Translations under genes and position numbers: made by a program | The notes under the pieces: model-generated | The model's database searches: none | What the model was told of the DNA's origin: nothing | The model's input: the letters and a program-made list of their open reading frames with translations, nothing else | Shown: positions 10,455 to 20,441 of the stretch, one piece after another | Position numbering within the stretch: position 1 is the first letter of the stretch | How the letters are laid out: each line of letters opens with the position of its first letter | DNA from: Scleroderma bovista | Taxonomy: Eukaryota; Basidiomycota; Agaricomycetes; Boletales; Sclerodermataceae | NCBI GenBank assembly: GCA_037178675.1 | Contig: JAYMGJ010000731.1 | Location: 1 to 23,113, forward strand | Length of the DNA stretch: 23,113 nt | Direction of reading: 5' to 3'

Positions 10455-12591
10455 TTATCCGTCTGCGTCACTTTCCCCAACCCTCATCAGCGATGCCCCT
10501 GCGACGGCGGGGCTACAGTCATCTTTATCTTCCTTGGCATCCTTCAGTTGTACAGTTTCATTTGTTGCGCACGAGTCGATATCTGAAAGATCCGGAATCG
10601 ACGGCTGTGGAGATAAAGAGGGAGCGAAAAGCAGGTAATCCACAACGTCAAAGGAATCCCCAAGGACGTCATCCGCGTTTTGTGCGTTCGGAAGTACCCC
10701 ACCCTCGATCTCGCATTCCTCCGCTGTTGAACCAAGTTCCCTAGCTGAGGCCCATGTAAGAGGACTGGGTAACGGGGGAGGGGAAACCCATTCGGAATCG
10801 GGCGTGCTGCACACATCCATTCGTTCCTCCTGTTCCTGCGCCGACTCGTGCCTCTCCTCAGGCACCATTATTACAGAAGGGCTGGAATGACGGGAGCCGG
10901 ACGGCTCAGATTCGATGATCAGGGTCGGACTGGGGCTGCGGGAGATGGGGCTGGAAATGGAAATGTGGCTCGGTGTGGAAGATATCGTGCTCTCCTGGAT
11001 CAAAGACCCTGCGTCGTGACTGAACAAAACATCACCTATGGATCCTTCAATCTCGTGTGTCTCGTTCTCGGTCGCGCCGGGCTCTTTCTCACCATTGCCC
11101 CCTTTGCCTCCTTCGTTTTCATTGTCATTTTGAGTGGAAGATGGCTCGGGTCTGGCATTGTGTAAGGTAAGCACACCGACTTCGACAGCACGCCCTCCAG
11201 ATATCGAGCAAATGGCGAATCTTCTTATTTTCTTCGAAGGTGGACCCTCCTCCTCTGATGCTGGGCAATAGTAGTCAAAATCCTTACGTTTCAAGTGGGC
11301 AATAGCATGATTGGTATTAGCACTGAGGTGCACAGCCGCATCCACATTAAATGGTGTTGGTTCAGTAGTGGAGCTTGGCTGCCTCCTCATTTGTGCCTGT
11401 ACCGGAGAATCAATGTCAGAACGAATGAGAGGTAGACTTGTATTTGTCACATTATATACAGAAGACTGTCTTTGTTGCTGCAGGTAAGGAGCAGGAGGGA
11501 TAGGTCGAAGAGGAATCGGTGGTTGACCAGGTAATCGCTGGGTATTAATCAGCACCCACATAGGTAATGTTAAGAAAAATATGTTACCTCCAAACGATAG
11601 CGACAAATGTCCAGATTTTTGTCGTTCTTTTCCATCCAGTGCTAGTATGATCTCAGTCTCCATCCTTGCCAATGATCAAACAAATACACTCACAGATACT
11701 ACGGTATAGAGTCCATCATACCGGTAACCTTCCAGAGGTGAATATTTTGTGCAAGCCATCCACCCACGGACCACTCTCACTGGCAACCCTGTGATCCTTG
11801 AAACCTACAGCAAGTATGCTCAAAAGTACATCAAATGGAATAGTAGGTAGCTTACCACAAGCGACCTGTTCCCCCAGTCATCCCATGTCTGATTACGAAC
11901 CTGTGGGCCAAAATGAAGCTACAAGGTAATGATGATTAAGGGTACCTCGTGACAAAAGCATCACCAAATTGAACGTACACGCTTTGGTGGGTCCTTGTCG
12001 GACCATTGTTGTCTACCACCTGCGCCTGTGTAAATACTGAGACATCACAATGCAATATGAATACTGGGCAGATCTTTCACAGACAGAAAAAAACCTTACA
12101 TTGTGTCACCCCTATCTTCATCATCTTTGTAACCGCCAGACAGTACGATGGAGTATGCGCCCTCGATCTTCGAACCGAATATTCCGGCCATTGGGGGTGT
12201 GTGCACAGCAGACTTGGCACACATAGACCTGAGAAACAGGCATCAGTAAGCTATAGCCGTGAATATGCATCACGAGTGCCAAAGGTACGTACCGACTGGA
12301 GAATGTCGTGCCAATAGACACATTGGGAATATGACCAAACGTTTTCCTGAAAGACCCTGAGTGAGGTGATAGCGGATTTTCGATGTGACAAACATACGCT
12401 AATTTGTTTAAGCGTAGCTTCTCGGCCTTGGCAAGCTGTTTCGCGCGAATTGCATTCTCATCGTTGGCAGAAGTTAGTAGCGCTGATCCCGCGCCAGCCA
12501 ATGTAGAAGTTTGCGAACTTGATGCGCTGAAGGTAATTTGACCTTGAAGAGTTTCGTGCTGGATGGGGCCTGTAACGGTTGGGTCTGCCAT
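10455..12591 (-). CDS. SRA-YDG domain protein with long disordered C-terminal tail
   Basis: Eight exons on the minus strand: 12591-12398, 12346-12293, 12228-12100, 12036-11979, 11900-11856, 11804-11694, 11641-11588, 11537-10455; all phases agree, 575 residues. After a short helical stretch the SRA (SET and RING associated) domain spans about residues 65-218. It starts at FGHIPNVSIGTTF and continues through VHTPPMAGIFG, EGAYSIVLSGGY, IYTGAGGR, TGLPVRVVRGW and YRYDGLY (the YDG motif, 189-191), ending at CRYRLERLPGQPP. The family reads cytosine methylation, hemimethylated or fully methylated, and recruits chromatin modifiers. The last 350 residues are Ser-, Pro- and Glu-rich with no domain, RING, PHD or SET that I can see. 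The start at 12591 is the first in-frame ATG giving a sensible N-terminus; 12636 (TTG/extended) is not supported. Shares a 406-bp divergent upstream region with TMS1. Expected in the nucleus. Confidence 0.9.
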
Positions 12592-12997
12592 TGCACTGTC
12601 CAGCAGGAGAACGATTGCTCTGAGGGTTTTCGCCACGAGATACTTTTCAAGTCGCCTTTGGCCTCATGTTCGATAACCCACCCAGTGGATCCGGGTTCCG
12701 ACATCGTCCATAACATTGGTGTGGTTACTTTAAGCTTAAGACTTGTGCTTTTATGCATCTCAACGGTGTCGATGATAAGAAGGTAGAGGCAGCACACGCT
12801 GAAACACGACTCGGTGCACTCGACGAAACAAGAACAACAGACTTCAAGGATTCGAGAAATACATCGTTGGTCTAGCCGGCAAATGAATATGATCTTTCGT
12901 TGTCTACTAGTTGCTGTGTGAACTCCTTTCCTAAAGGAGGTCCTTCCACCGTCATTCGGTTGCTGCGATCCCAGCGCAAGTCAGCTCAGCCCACACC
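12592..12997. promoter_or_regulatory. Divergent promoter region, SRA-YDG / TMS1
   Basis: 406 bp between two start codons facing apart. I see no clear TATA box. Frames here are short and unsupported. An upstream minus-strand ATG near 12700 could belong to the SRA gene if an extra exon exists, but no phase-compatible splice was convincing. Confidence 0.5.
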
Positions 12998-14903
12998 ATG
13001 GGTCTCTTGTTTTCACTCCCCTTAGCCGGCACATTGGGCACCATAGCATCGTCATGTCTCGGCGGTCTGGCATTCTGCTTTACAAGCACTGCAGGTGAAT
13101 CTTACAGCAGTCATTTCAGTTGTGGTCCGTGGATAACTGACACTGTGGTGCTTCAGCTTCCATGTTCTGCAAGTCTTGCAATTGTAACTCTTCGATTGCT
13201 ACACGAGTCGGTTTTGCGGTACGTTTAAACATACACGGAGTATTCGACCCGGTCGTGCTGATTTGTACGCCTATTTAGATTATCTTCATTCTGAATTCGC
13301 TGTTGGCGTGGCTCATGAAGACGCCATTTGCCATACGGAAGATCGAAGACTGGAGTTACGACTATATCAAGATGGATTGTGCGGAAGGGAAATGCTACGG
13401 TGTACTTGCCGTGTGTACCATATACCCCCTTTCGTGCTTGCCGTGACTTATTTCGTGGTATTACAGGTTCACCGCATATGCTTCGCACTCTCCCTCTTTC
13501 ATGCCATTTTGAGCATTTCTTTGATCGGTGTCAATGACTCTAGAGACAAACGCGCAGCTGTGCAGAATGGGTAGGTTAGCCATCGCGTGCGATGCGTACT
13601 CGCTCACCCTGTCCTAGATGGTGGGGCCCAAAGGCTTTACTTTGGTTGTTGCTGGTAGTCATAAGTTTCTTTATTCCGAATGGATTCTTCATGTTCTGGG
13701 GAAACTACGTCTCCCTCATCGGTGCCACCGTTTTTATCCTCCTCGGCCTCGTTCTCCTGATCGACTTTGCGCACACTTGGTCCGAGACATGCCTCCAGAA
13801 TTGGGAAGCGACCGACTCCACTCTCTGGCAATATATTCTCATCGGCTCGACTGCGATCACGTATATAGCCACTATCTCTTTGACTAGTGTTCTCTACAGT
13901 TACTTCGCGGGTCCAGGATGCACACTCAATCGGTTCTTTATCTCTTTTAATCTTGCCCTGTGCATCCTCATCACAATTTTATGCATTCATCCCGCCGTGC
14001 AGGAGCATAACCCCCGCTCGGGCCTTGCCCAAGCAGGCATGGTCGGTGCATACTGCACATATCTTATCGTATCTGCTGTCTCGAATTACGCGCACGGATC
14101 GTGCAACCCACTCAATCATGCAAGTGGGACAAAGACAACGACGGTTGTTCTGGGCGCTGTGTTCACCTTTTTGGCGATCGCCTATTCTACTTCCCGAGCC
14201 GCAACGCAGAGTCGTGCGTTGGTTGGAATGGGGAAGAAGGGTGGTGGCGTGCAACTTTCGATCGATGACAGTCCACACTCGGAGATGGGAGTCGTAAATA
14301 CGCAGCCAGGACGCACGGAGTCCCCCAGATACCAAGCTCTGTTGGCCGCGGTTGAAGCTGGGTAGGTTATTACCCCGTCTATGTGAACACTTCATTGAGG
14401 GTTGTTCATATAGTGCCATTCCTGCATCAGCGCTGAACGAAGAAGATGACGAAGACGAAGACGACGTCGATGCGGTTGATGATGAACGTACCGGGACCCG
14501 TTACAATGTGTGTTTGATGTATCCATGGCTTCTGACCAGCTGACACCTGCATTTGCAGTATTCATGGTTCCACATCATCTTTGCTATCGGAGCAATGTAT
14601 GTGGCCATGTTGCTTACGGACTGGTGAGTGACCGATGAACGAATGTCGACTGGTCTTGTTGCTAACTGGTGAATAATTCCTAGGAACGTAATGTCGCAGG
14701 AGCAAGGCGGAACCGACTCGGACCAGATCGTTCACATTGGCCGGTCAGAAACTTCGATGTGGATGCGGGTTGTCAGCAGTTGGGTGTGTATGCTCTTGTA
14801 CATCTGGAGCTTGGTAGCACCTATGGTTATGCCAGAAAGGTGAGCACATTATCATTGGTGATGATTGAAATTCATTCATTGTCATAGGTTTGGCGATATG
14901 TAA
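12998..14903 (+). CDS. TMS1/SERINC family multi-pass membrane protein
   Basis: Nine exons: 12998-13094, 13157-13218, 13279-13410, 13467-13570, 13618-14361, 14414-14507, 14559-14623, 14684-14839, 14888-14903; all phases agree, 489 residues. Family hallmarks in order: the N-terminal MGLLFSLPLAGTLGTIASSC, the cysteine-rich FCKSCNCNSSIATRVGFA, WLMKTPFAIRKIEDW, WWGPKALLWLLLV.SFFIPNGFF, FAHTWSE, and the C-terminal YSWFHIIFAIGAMYVAMLLTDW and SSWVCMLLYIWSLVAP. About ten hydrophobic segments are visible. An acidic cytosolic or luminal loop (EEDDEDEDD) follows the fifth intron. SERINC proteins sit in endomembranes or plasma membrane and have been linked to serine incorporation into lipids and lipid scrambling; the yeast member is Tms1. 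The short final exon encodes only the last few residues (FGDM). Firm family call; biochemical role unproven. Confidence 0.95.
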
Positions 14904-16115
14904 TATTACTGATTCGTCGAGATACAAGATTGTTCTCGATTGCTCGTGGACAATCATAATGATGTTATTTATCTGACTTGCACAACTTTTACATCGTTGA
15001 ATTGTGCCAGTGTATGAGATTGGTATCACGAACATCAGATTTCAGTACAACATGTAAAAACTCGTGCCAATTTCCGGGACACAAACGATCTGGGTGAGTA
15101 ATGTTTTTCCATAGAGTGCCGGGGGGCTGCTACAGATTGATGGGCTAAAGTCCATTCGACCAATACTGGGACTCGCGAGCGGGAGTAGCCTCAAACTACC
15201 TGACCAACAGGTGTTGATAGCAAAGTTTGGCATTGTCTTGATGGTACGTAGAATATTTCATCAAGGATCGAAGACATTTCTCTCCGGAATTCAAGAGCTT
15301 TGCTGTGTTTCGTATGTAAAAGAATGTTTCCAAGATGATCTCGAAGGTGGTTTAGCATATGATGACCATGCTATGTGTATGGCAGGGACTCGGTGAGTAT
15401 GATTGGACTCACATGGAACTAATCCTTGCAATCTTTAGAATACACTGATCATGCTTGCCCAGCCGCTTTCATAATGAAAATAAATAACATGAGCGGTAAG
15501 CCTGATAGGGATGTATCCCTCGAATGTCAGAGTCATCCAACTTTTGGACCACAGACACCTTAGCCTAGGGAGACGAGACAGGAGAAACGGCAATGCCATA
15601 GTTCCCACACCCGGTGCATTCCTGACAGTGCCTGGGGGGATTGCTATTCCACTGCCTGCTCGGACCTCAGGCCTCAGACCGCAGGTCCCAGTCAGGTACA
15701 GAGGGGGGCTGCCCTGCAAACAGTTTGACCGCACACTTGGCAGTGCAAAGCACGTCTTCTAAATGCTAGAAAACAGAAACCAGTGCTGAGTCCACCGCCC
15801 TTGATTAATGTGAACGATCAGGTCGGCGTAATATACCCTAAGCAATACCGAACAGGAATCAGTCCGGAAAGAAGGGGATGAAACCATTTGGTGTGGCCGT
15901 GGCGTGCTATTCTATGTCGTGTGAGAGCATCAGAGCAAAGTATCCGCGTGGTTTATTCCCGACATTGACGCTAGCGTACTCGGAACTGAGAACAACTCGA
16001 AAGCCTTCACTTGTACACCTACATGAACTCGCTCTGGACAAGCGAATAACCTAGGATTTCTGACTTCGGGGGCGACTCTTCAATGCGAAAAACCTAACGT
16101 GCTCACAGGTCAGTG
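14904..16115. other. Intergenic region between TMS1 and RAD51D 3' ends; possible unrecognised exon(s)
   Basis: 1.2 kb lies between the 3' ends of two convergent genes, longer than needed for two untranslated regions. A plus-strand frame at 15117-15396 is open for 280 bases, with coding-like text (LQIDGLKSIRPILGLASG..., LIAKFGIVLM) and a good acceptor (CTGCTACAG) at about 15135, but it has no ATG at its start and no recognised homology. A GC-rich block at 15500-15760 is open on both strands and cannot be assigned. Neither is called as a gene. Confidence 0.35.
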
Positions 16116-17427
16116 TTATGCAGCCGAATATAGCATGCCTCGATGAATCTTGAACGAGCACCATGTCTTGGATTTCTAAAATGGCCATCAAAACCGCAAC
16201 ATCATAGATTTGGACAGAACACTTCGTACCGTAGTTCTCGATCGAAATACCTCAGCCACATGCATACTAGTAGCCTCTTCACCTTCCTGGTCATTCTTGG
16301 TCTTGGCTAGCCATAATGTGCAGTCAGTGAGGAAAGTGAATGAAGGTCCTAGGGCTGGCTTCCGGGTTGTGAATGCACAGACAGAGTCGGGATTACGTGG
16401 TAGACAAGATGACGTGTCGTTGATTACCTGTGGGGCAAGTGGAGACGGAAATACAAGTTCGATTAAATATCAACTTACAAGGAATGTGAGATAGTGGGTG
16501 CGTGCAAGGTCGCGAAGCTCCCGCATGAAGGTTGTCATCGTCGCATGTCCTTGAGCTGAGAAAGCGATTAGGAAGGGGGCCAGAAGCGGCGTGACGGAAT
16601 CGATAACTATGCATCGCGGTCTAGGCGTTCCAGGTTCTGCGCCAGCCTGCTCTCCGTTACCTCAACCTTGGCAGCTGTAGAGCAAGGATGACATACATCC
16701 ATCGAAGAATGGAGGTCTGTAATAAGATCCTGTGCAGTCTCGATATTAAGAACAAGAGAAACCTGCAGTCGCTCAAGGACTGTCGAAGCAGCCTTTCATA
16801 GCGTTGATTCAGTGAGCGATATTTGCAGATGAAAAACGCTACCTCTGCATTGACTTCATTCGCCACTTGAAGCGTCCTCTCCACAGAAAAGCCGCCGCAT
16901 GTGTCCATCCATAACACAGAAGTATTGGCGTGAGCAGCGAGCATACGCAGCGAGATTTGCAACGCCAATGCCTGGAGTATATACGTGAATGGCACCTGCA
17001 TATCATTCAAGGGAATATCGCGAGGCCTCACCGTCTTCCCAGAACCTTTCTCTCCAGAAATTTCGAATACACGACCACCGCCGAACCCCTCAACCAGAGC
17101 ATCTAGCTCTTGCACGCCACACGAGATATCTACGGCATTTTCGTACTGCCTTAGGAGCACTGTTTCGAGCTCTTGGTCACCTCGTGTGGCAGGAGCAGAC
17201 GCGTGCTCTGCGACAAGTGATGTATATTCCTCGAATTCTCTGAGACTTACGATTCCAGAAGGTAGTTTTGCGAGGATATCTATGTTGGAGCCATCGAAGA
17301 AAAGGAGATCTGTGTCTGTTTTGATGCCACAGTCTTCAAGAGCCGAGACAAGGTGGGCTGGGATGGTTGGTACGAGGGAATGTAGACGCATTCTTGAAGA
17401 CACTTTGAAGCCAGGTCCTGCTAGCAT
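16116..17427 (-). CDS. RAD51D-like RecA-family recombination mediator
   Basis: Six exons on the minus strand: 17427-17032, 16971-16843, 16792-16697, 16646-16479, 16427-16230, 16175-16116; every junction is phase 0, 348 residues. The N-terminal domain (LVSALEDCGIKTDTDLLFF) and CGVQELDALVEGFGGGRVFEI lead into Walker A GEKGSGKT (125-132). VLWMDTCGGFSVERTLQVA matches the family's 'VLYVDSNGG' block. Walker B is CIVIDSVTPLLAP (D223), then FMRELRDLAR, VINDT, and a C-terminal FRSRTT..KTWCSF. RAD51D is part of the BCDX2 paralog complex that helps load RAD51 in homologous recombination. Length fits (human about 330). Internal ATG codons make the exact start uncertain. A transposon-like element begins 12 bases upstream of the ATG. 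Intron 1, directly after Walker A, is 60 nt with no in-frame stop. Confidence 0.9.
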
Positions 17428-17439
17428 ATCTATGTAATA

Positions 17440-17462
17440 CAGTAGACTACCTCATAATGCAT
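17440..17462 (+). repeat. Left terminal inverted repeat, element 2
   Basis: 23 bp starting CAGTAGACTACC, preceded by TA. It pairs with 18229-18251 at 21 of 23 positions. Confidence 0.8.
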
Positions 17463-17589
17463 CTCAATGGGACTGCCAAAAGTTTATGCATTAGGTCGAT
17501 TATGCACAAGGCTTTTGTCACGCCTATGTGACATCCGTGTGACATGTTGTGACTAGTGTTGACAAAGACACGATGCCGTGCTATTGTTG

Positions 17590-17890
17590 ACAACAAGGAC
17601 GAGAACAAGTCGGTGCCGCCACCGTCATCGGCGTCGATGATGACAATGCCACCACCAATGTTGACTGTCACAACCACGATGGCAACCGATGCTAGGATCA
17701 TCACCACAACCAATGCTGGACTACCACAAACAACAACCAAGCTGATAGATCACGACCACAATGACGCCATACCACTGCCTGTAATGAGAATAACATTGAG
17801 ACTATGACCATGACAACACCAACACCAACATCGACCATCACTGCCACATTGGTGCTACCCACCCAATGACGATGACGAAGTGCCACCAGC
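17590..17890. repeat. Degenerate A/C-rich minisatellite-like tract
   Basis: One strand is dominated by ACC, ACAAC, CCACCA and GATGAC words in irregular order, making a strand-biased low-complexity block. On the minus strand it yields a Val-rich frame of no credible function. Confidence 0.5.
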
Positions 17891-18228
17891 CATCAATTGT
17901 ATCCACTTAGTTCCACTTGTACTATGACTTGATGCAGACACATCCACCAGCAATTGCTCCTTATATATTTTAGATGTAATTGACCTTGGTCAGATGTGTG
18001 TTAACTTTGAATATGTCTTACAGGTAGTGGTAGGGCATATTTTAGTTGATTTGAATGCAACACCTTGCCCTGCTCAGCCCAGGCCATTCAATTGGTAGTG
18101 CTCATAATGCATAAATTTCACCACAATAGCTTGCACTTTGCATTATGCACAGATGAGCAATTTTGAGTGGGTCCCAACTCGGTTCCAGGGAAATCTGATG
18201 CACTACCTATTTTATGCATGCATACCTA

Positions 18229-18251
18229 ATGCATTTTGATGTAGTCTACTG
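18229..18251 (-). repeat. Right terminal inverted repeat, element 2
   Basis: Inverted copy of the left end with two mismatches, followed by TA. Confidence 0.8.
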
Positions 18252-18442
18252 TACAAGAAAAGAAGCCTGTCAACAAATAGTAGTAACGAGAACTTGTCAC
18301 TGCGAACACAAGTATGTATTGAGCACAACTGCGATGATCACATCAACAGCTTAGCAATGGACGTCTGGACGCTGTACTAGTGGGGTGAACCACGGATGTG
18401 GACACCTCAAATCCTTGACGTTTCCTGTCTCTTGCTTTAGAC

Positions 18443-19520
18443 ATGGGCACAGGCATAAGCCAGCTGCTACACTCGCAGAATACTGCATCTTCTAGGATTA
18501 CTGACTGGGATGTAGCATTCTTGAATCCCTCCACAGTTGGCGTTCCAGACACCAAGCGGGGTCTGATCATCCTCAACCAGCCATTCTCGCGGAATCTGCT
18601 GGAACTGTTATGGACATCTTGCTCGTGGTATTGTTGTGCGGACGGAGGTGCCAACCGTCTGTTCGATCTTTTCAAAGAGGACGAGCAAGGCGATCTCCGT
18701 TCCCAGTGGGTTTGATAACTTCTGGCACTCATCTAGCTGACACGCCGAATTCTAGATACATTCCAGACTTGATTAAAGGTGACCTGGATTCCTTGCGAGC
18801 CGATGTACGGGAGTACTACAGTGCAAAGGTTTGACAGGTAATGCCGGAATCTGGCTTTGGTTCACGCATATGCTTCATAGGGTGTACCGGTTATACAAGA
18901 CCATGATCAAGACTCGACAGATCTGATGAAATGCGTCCATACCCTCCAAGAGAAAGAGAAGGAGGAAGGACAGGAGGTTTGTTTCTTACCGCTTTCCACA
19001 AATGTTGATCTTGACGCCAGGGCCTGGATAGTACGAAATTATCATTCTCGGAGGATTAGGAGGGAGGTTGGACCAAACTGTACACACGCTCTCGTATCTG
19101 CACAAGCTTCGACGAATGAGAGGGAAAGTGTTCGTGGTCACCGACGACAACGTTTCGTGGGTCCTGGATGAGGTAGATAATCCCAATTCTTCCGAGCCTC
19201 TTCGATGTGGTATTGAGGAGTGCGCAGGGAAAACATCGTATACGCATCAACCATGACACTCTTGGCCCAACATGCGGATTATTGCCCGTTGGTGTCGATT
19301 CCACCCTGCTAACTACAACTGGTCTTCGTTGGAACCTAGGTGAATAATGCATATCCTCTGGAACTCCTTCACTAACATTTTCATTGGATAAGCCGCGGCA
19401 GAATCGTCTTTCGATGGATTAGTCTCAACATCTAATCACTTGCTTCCCGAAGAGCCTTTCATAACTATCCAAACCTCTCGGCCGATCTGGTGGTGTGTAG
19501 AATTACGCCAACAGGGATGA
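18443..19520 (+). CDS. Thiamine pyrophosphokinase
   Basis: Exons 18443-18705, 18756-18828, 18881-18976, 19032-19172, 19228-19339, 19393-19520 give 270 residues with all phases matching; the last acceptor could instead be at 19401. The enzyme transfers pyrophosphate from ATP to thiamine, making the cofactor TPP in the cytosol. Visible motifs: CCADGGANRLFD (about 64-75), PDLIKGDLDS (91-100), the DHDQDSTDLMK box (119-129), ILGGLGGRLDQT, TCGLLPVGVDST, and the C-terminal SSFDGLVSTSNHL and SRPIWWCVEL. These are the full set for the fungal/animal enzyme. The ATG at 18443 is preceded by TTTAG, so an upstream exon cannot be excluded. It is divergent from RAD51D across an inserted element that ends about 190 bases before this start. 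Confidence 0.93.
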
Positions 19521-19678
19521 TGCAAATATTCTGTGGACAACAGTTTGTAATCCATGTTTTGACAGAACTTAGTAGAACGCCAAAACCTTCTGTATTTATA
19601 TTTCCTGATTGCTCCATACTGCTTCTACGTTTCGTGCCACCCTGTTATAACATTCAAAGAGAATTCGTTCTTTTAGAC

Positions 19679-19945
19679 ATGTCTGTAGACGTCAAAATCC
19701 TGTATTTCGCAGGGGCTTCCACTGCTACAGGCCTTACCCAAGAAACCGTGTCACTGCCATACAAACCCTTCCCTCTCACCTCCTTGGCGTCCCACCTCGA
19801 GTCACTTCACCCTAATACCGGTTTGGGCAAGGTGTTGGCTTCCAGCCAGTGGAGTATCGATGTAGAAATGGTTAGGGATCCAGAGGAAACCATGCTAAAC
19901 GGCGGCGAGGAGGTGGCAGTTATTCCTCCTGTGTCGGGCGGATAG
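19679..19945 (+). CDS. Molybdopterin synthase sulfur-carrier (small) subunit, MoaD/MOCS2A type
   Basis: Single exon, 88 residues, beginning MSVDVKILYFAGAS and ending EEVAVIPPVSGG. The beta-grasp start, the length and the C-terminal Gly-Gly tail are those of MoaD. In this family the terminal glycine is activated and thiocarboxylated by an MoeB/Uba4-like enzyme, and the sulfur is given to precursor Z to make molybdopterin, together with a large MoaE subunit not in this window. It starts 158 bases after the TPK stop on the same strand, presumably with its own promoter. Presence implies molybdenum cofactor synthesis, for example for nitrate reductase or sulfite oxidase. Confidence 0.9.
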   Translation: MSVDVKILYFAGASTATGLTQETVSLPYKPFPLTSLASHLESLHPNTGLGKVLASSQWSIDVEMVRDPEETMLNGGEEVAVIPPVSGG

Positions 19946-20441
19946 GATCGCTGGAGATGATGGTGGGGTAGATATGATGCACAAGGTGCGAGAACAAGAA
20001 AAACCGTCATCTCGTAGCATCTCACGATCTCAGTATCAAGGGATATCACCCCGGCTGCTTAGCTTGGACGCTACATTGTATCCTTTATCTCTTACGACGT
20101 GGATTTTAAATTTTACTTTCGCACCCAGAGTATCGTACTGGACTTACTGTCATCCGGGATTGGGGGACCGAAGTGTTCATGCTCGTCCATCAACGAAAAT
20201 CTGTATTACATTCTACTTGTGTTGTTACAACGCCGTTCTATAGAATGTATGCCACTTCTAGGGATAACTACAGTGCGTACCCTTATGTTGTGCTGGCTGT
20301 AATCGATCCGACATTAAAGTAGTCGGTTGAGCATCGGGCAGAATGTCAGTGTTACAATCTATCTGGTTGTCTAACCTGTCCACACTTGTTACAAGATCAC
20401 GTCGAATTGTCTGTGGTATATCTGTTCTCAATATCGTGTCG
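19946..20441. other. Convergent intergenic region, MoaD / BIR1
   Basis: 496 bp between two 3' ends. Several short frames exist, but none has coding character or recognisable similarity. Probably 3' untranslated sequence of both genes. Confidence 0.5.

Larger units (their letters stand above)
17440..18251. mobile_element. 812-bp TA-flanked inverted-repeat element in the RAD51D/TPK promoter
   Basis: Ends are inverted copies starting CAGTAGACTAC; 21 of the first 23 bases match. TA abuts both ends (17438-17439 and 18252-18253). Subterminal motifs recur: ATGCATTAGGT occurs near both ends, and CTCATAATGCAT occurs at 17451-17462 and again at 18101-18112. No transposase is encoded; the interior (about 17590-17890) is an A/C-rich, ACCAC- and ATG-rich degenerate repeat. 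It fits a non-autonomous Tc1/mariner-type MITE, although the subterminal repeats also recall hAT elements, whose 8-bp target duplication is not seen here. Confidence 0.72.

Noticed and set aside
10409..11165. Plus-strand frames opposite the last SRA exon
   Set aside because: They are shadows of the long Ser/Pro-rich minus-strand exon, which joins in phase to the SRA domain.
15500..15760. GC-rich block open on both strands
   Set aside because: Neither strand gives a recognisable protein or convincing splice sites.
17447..17740. Val-rich minus-strand frame inside element 2
   Set aside because: It translates a degenerate A/C-rich repeat; no domain, and composition explains the open frame.
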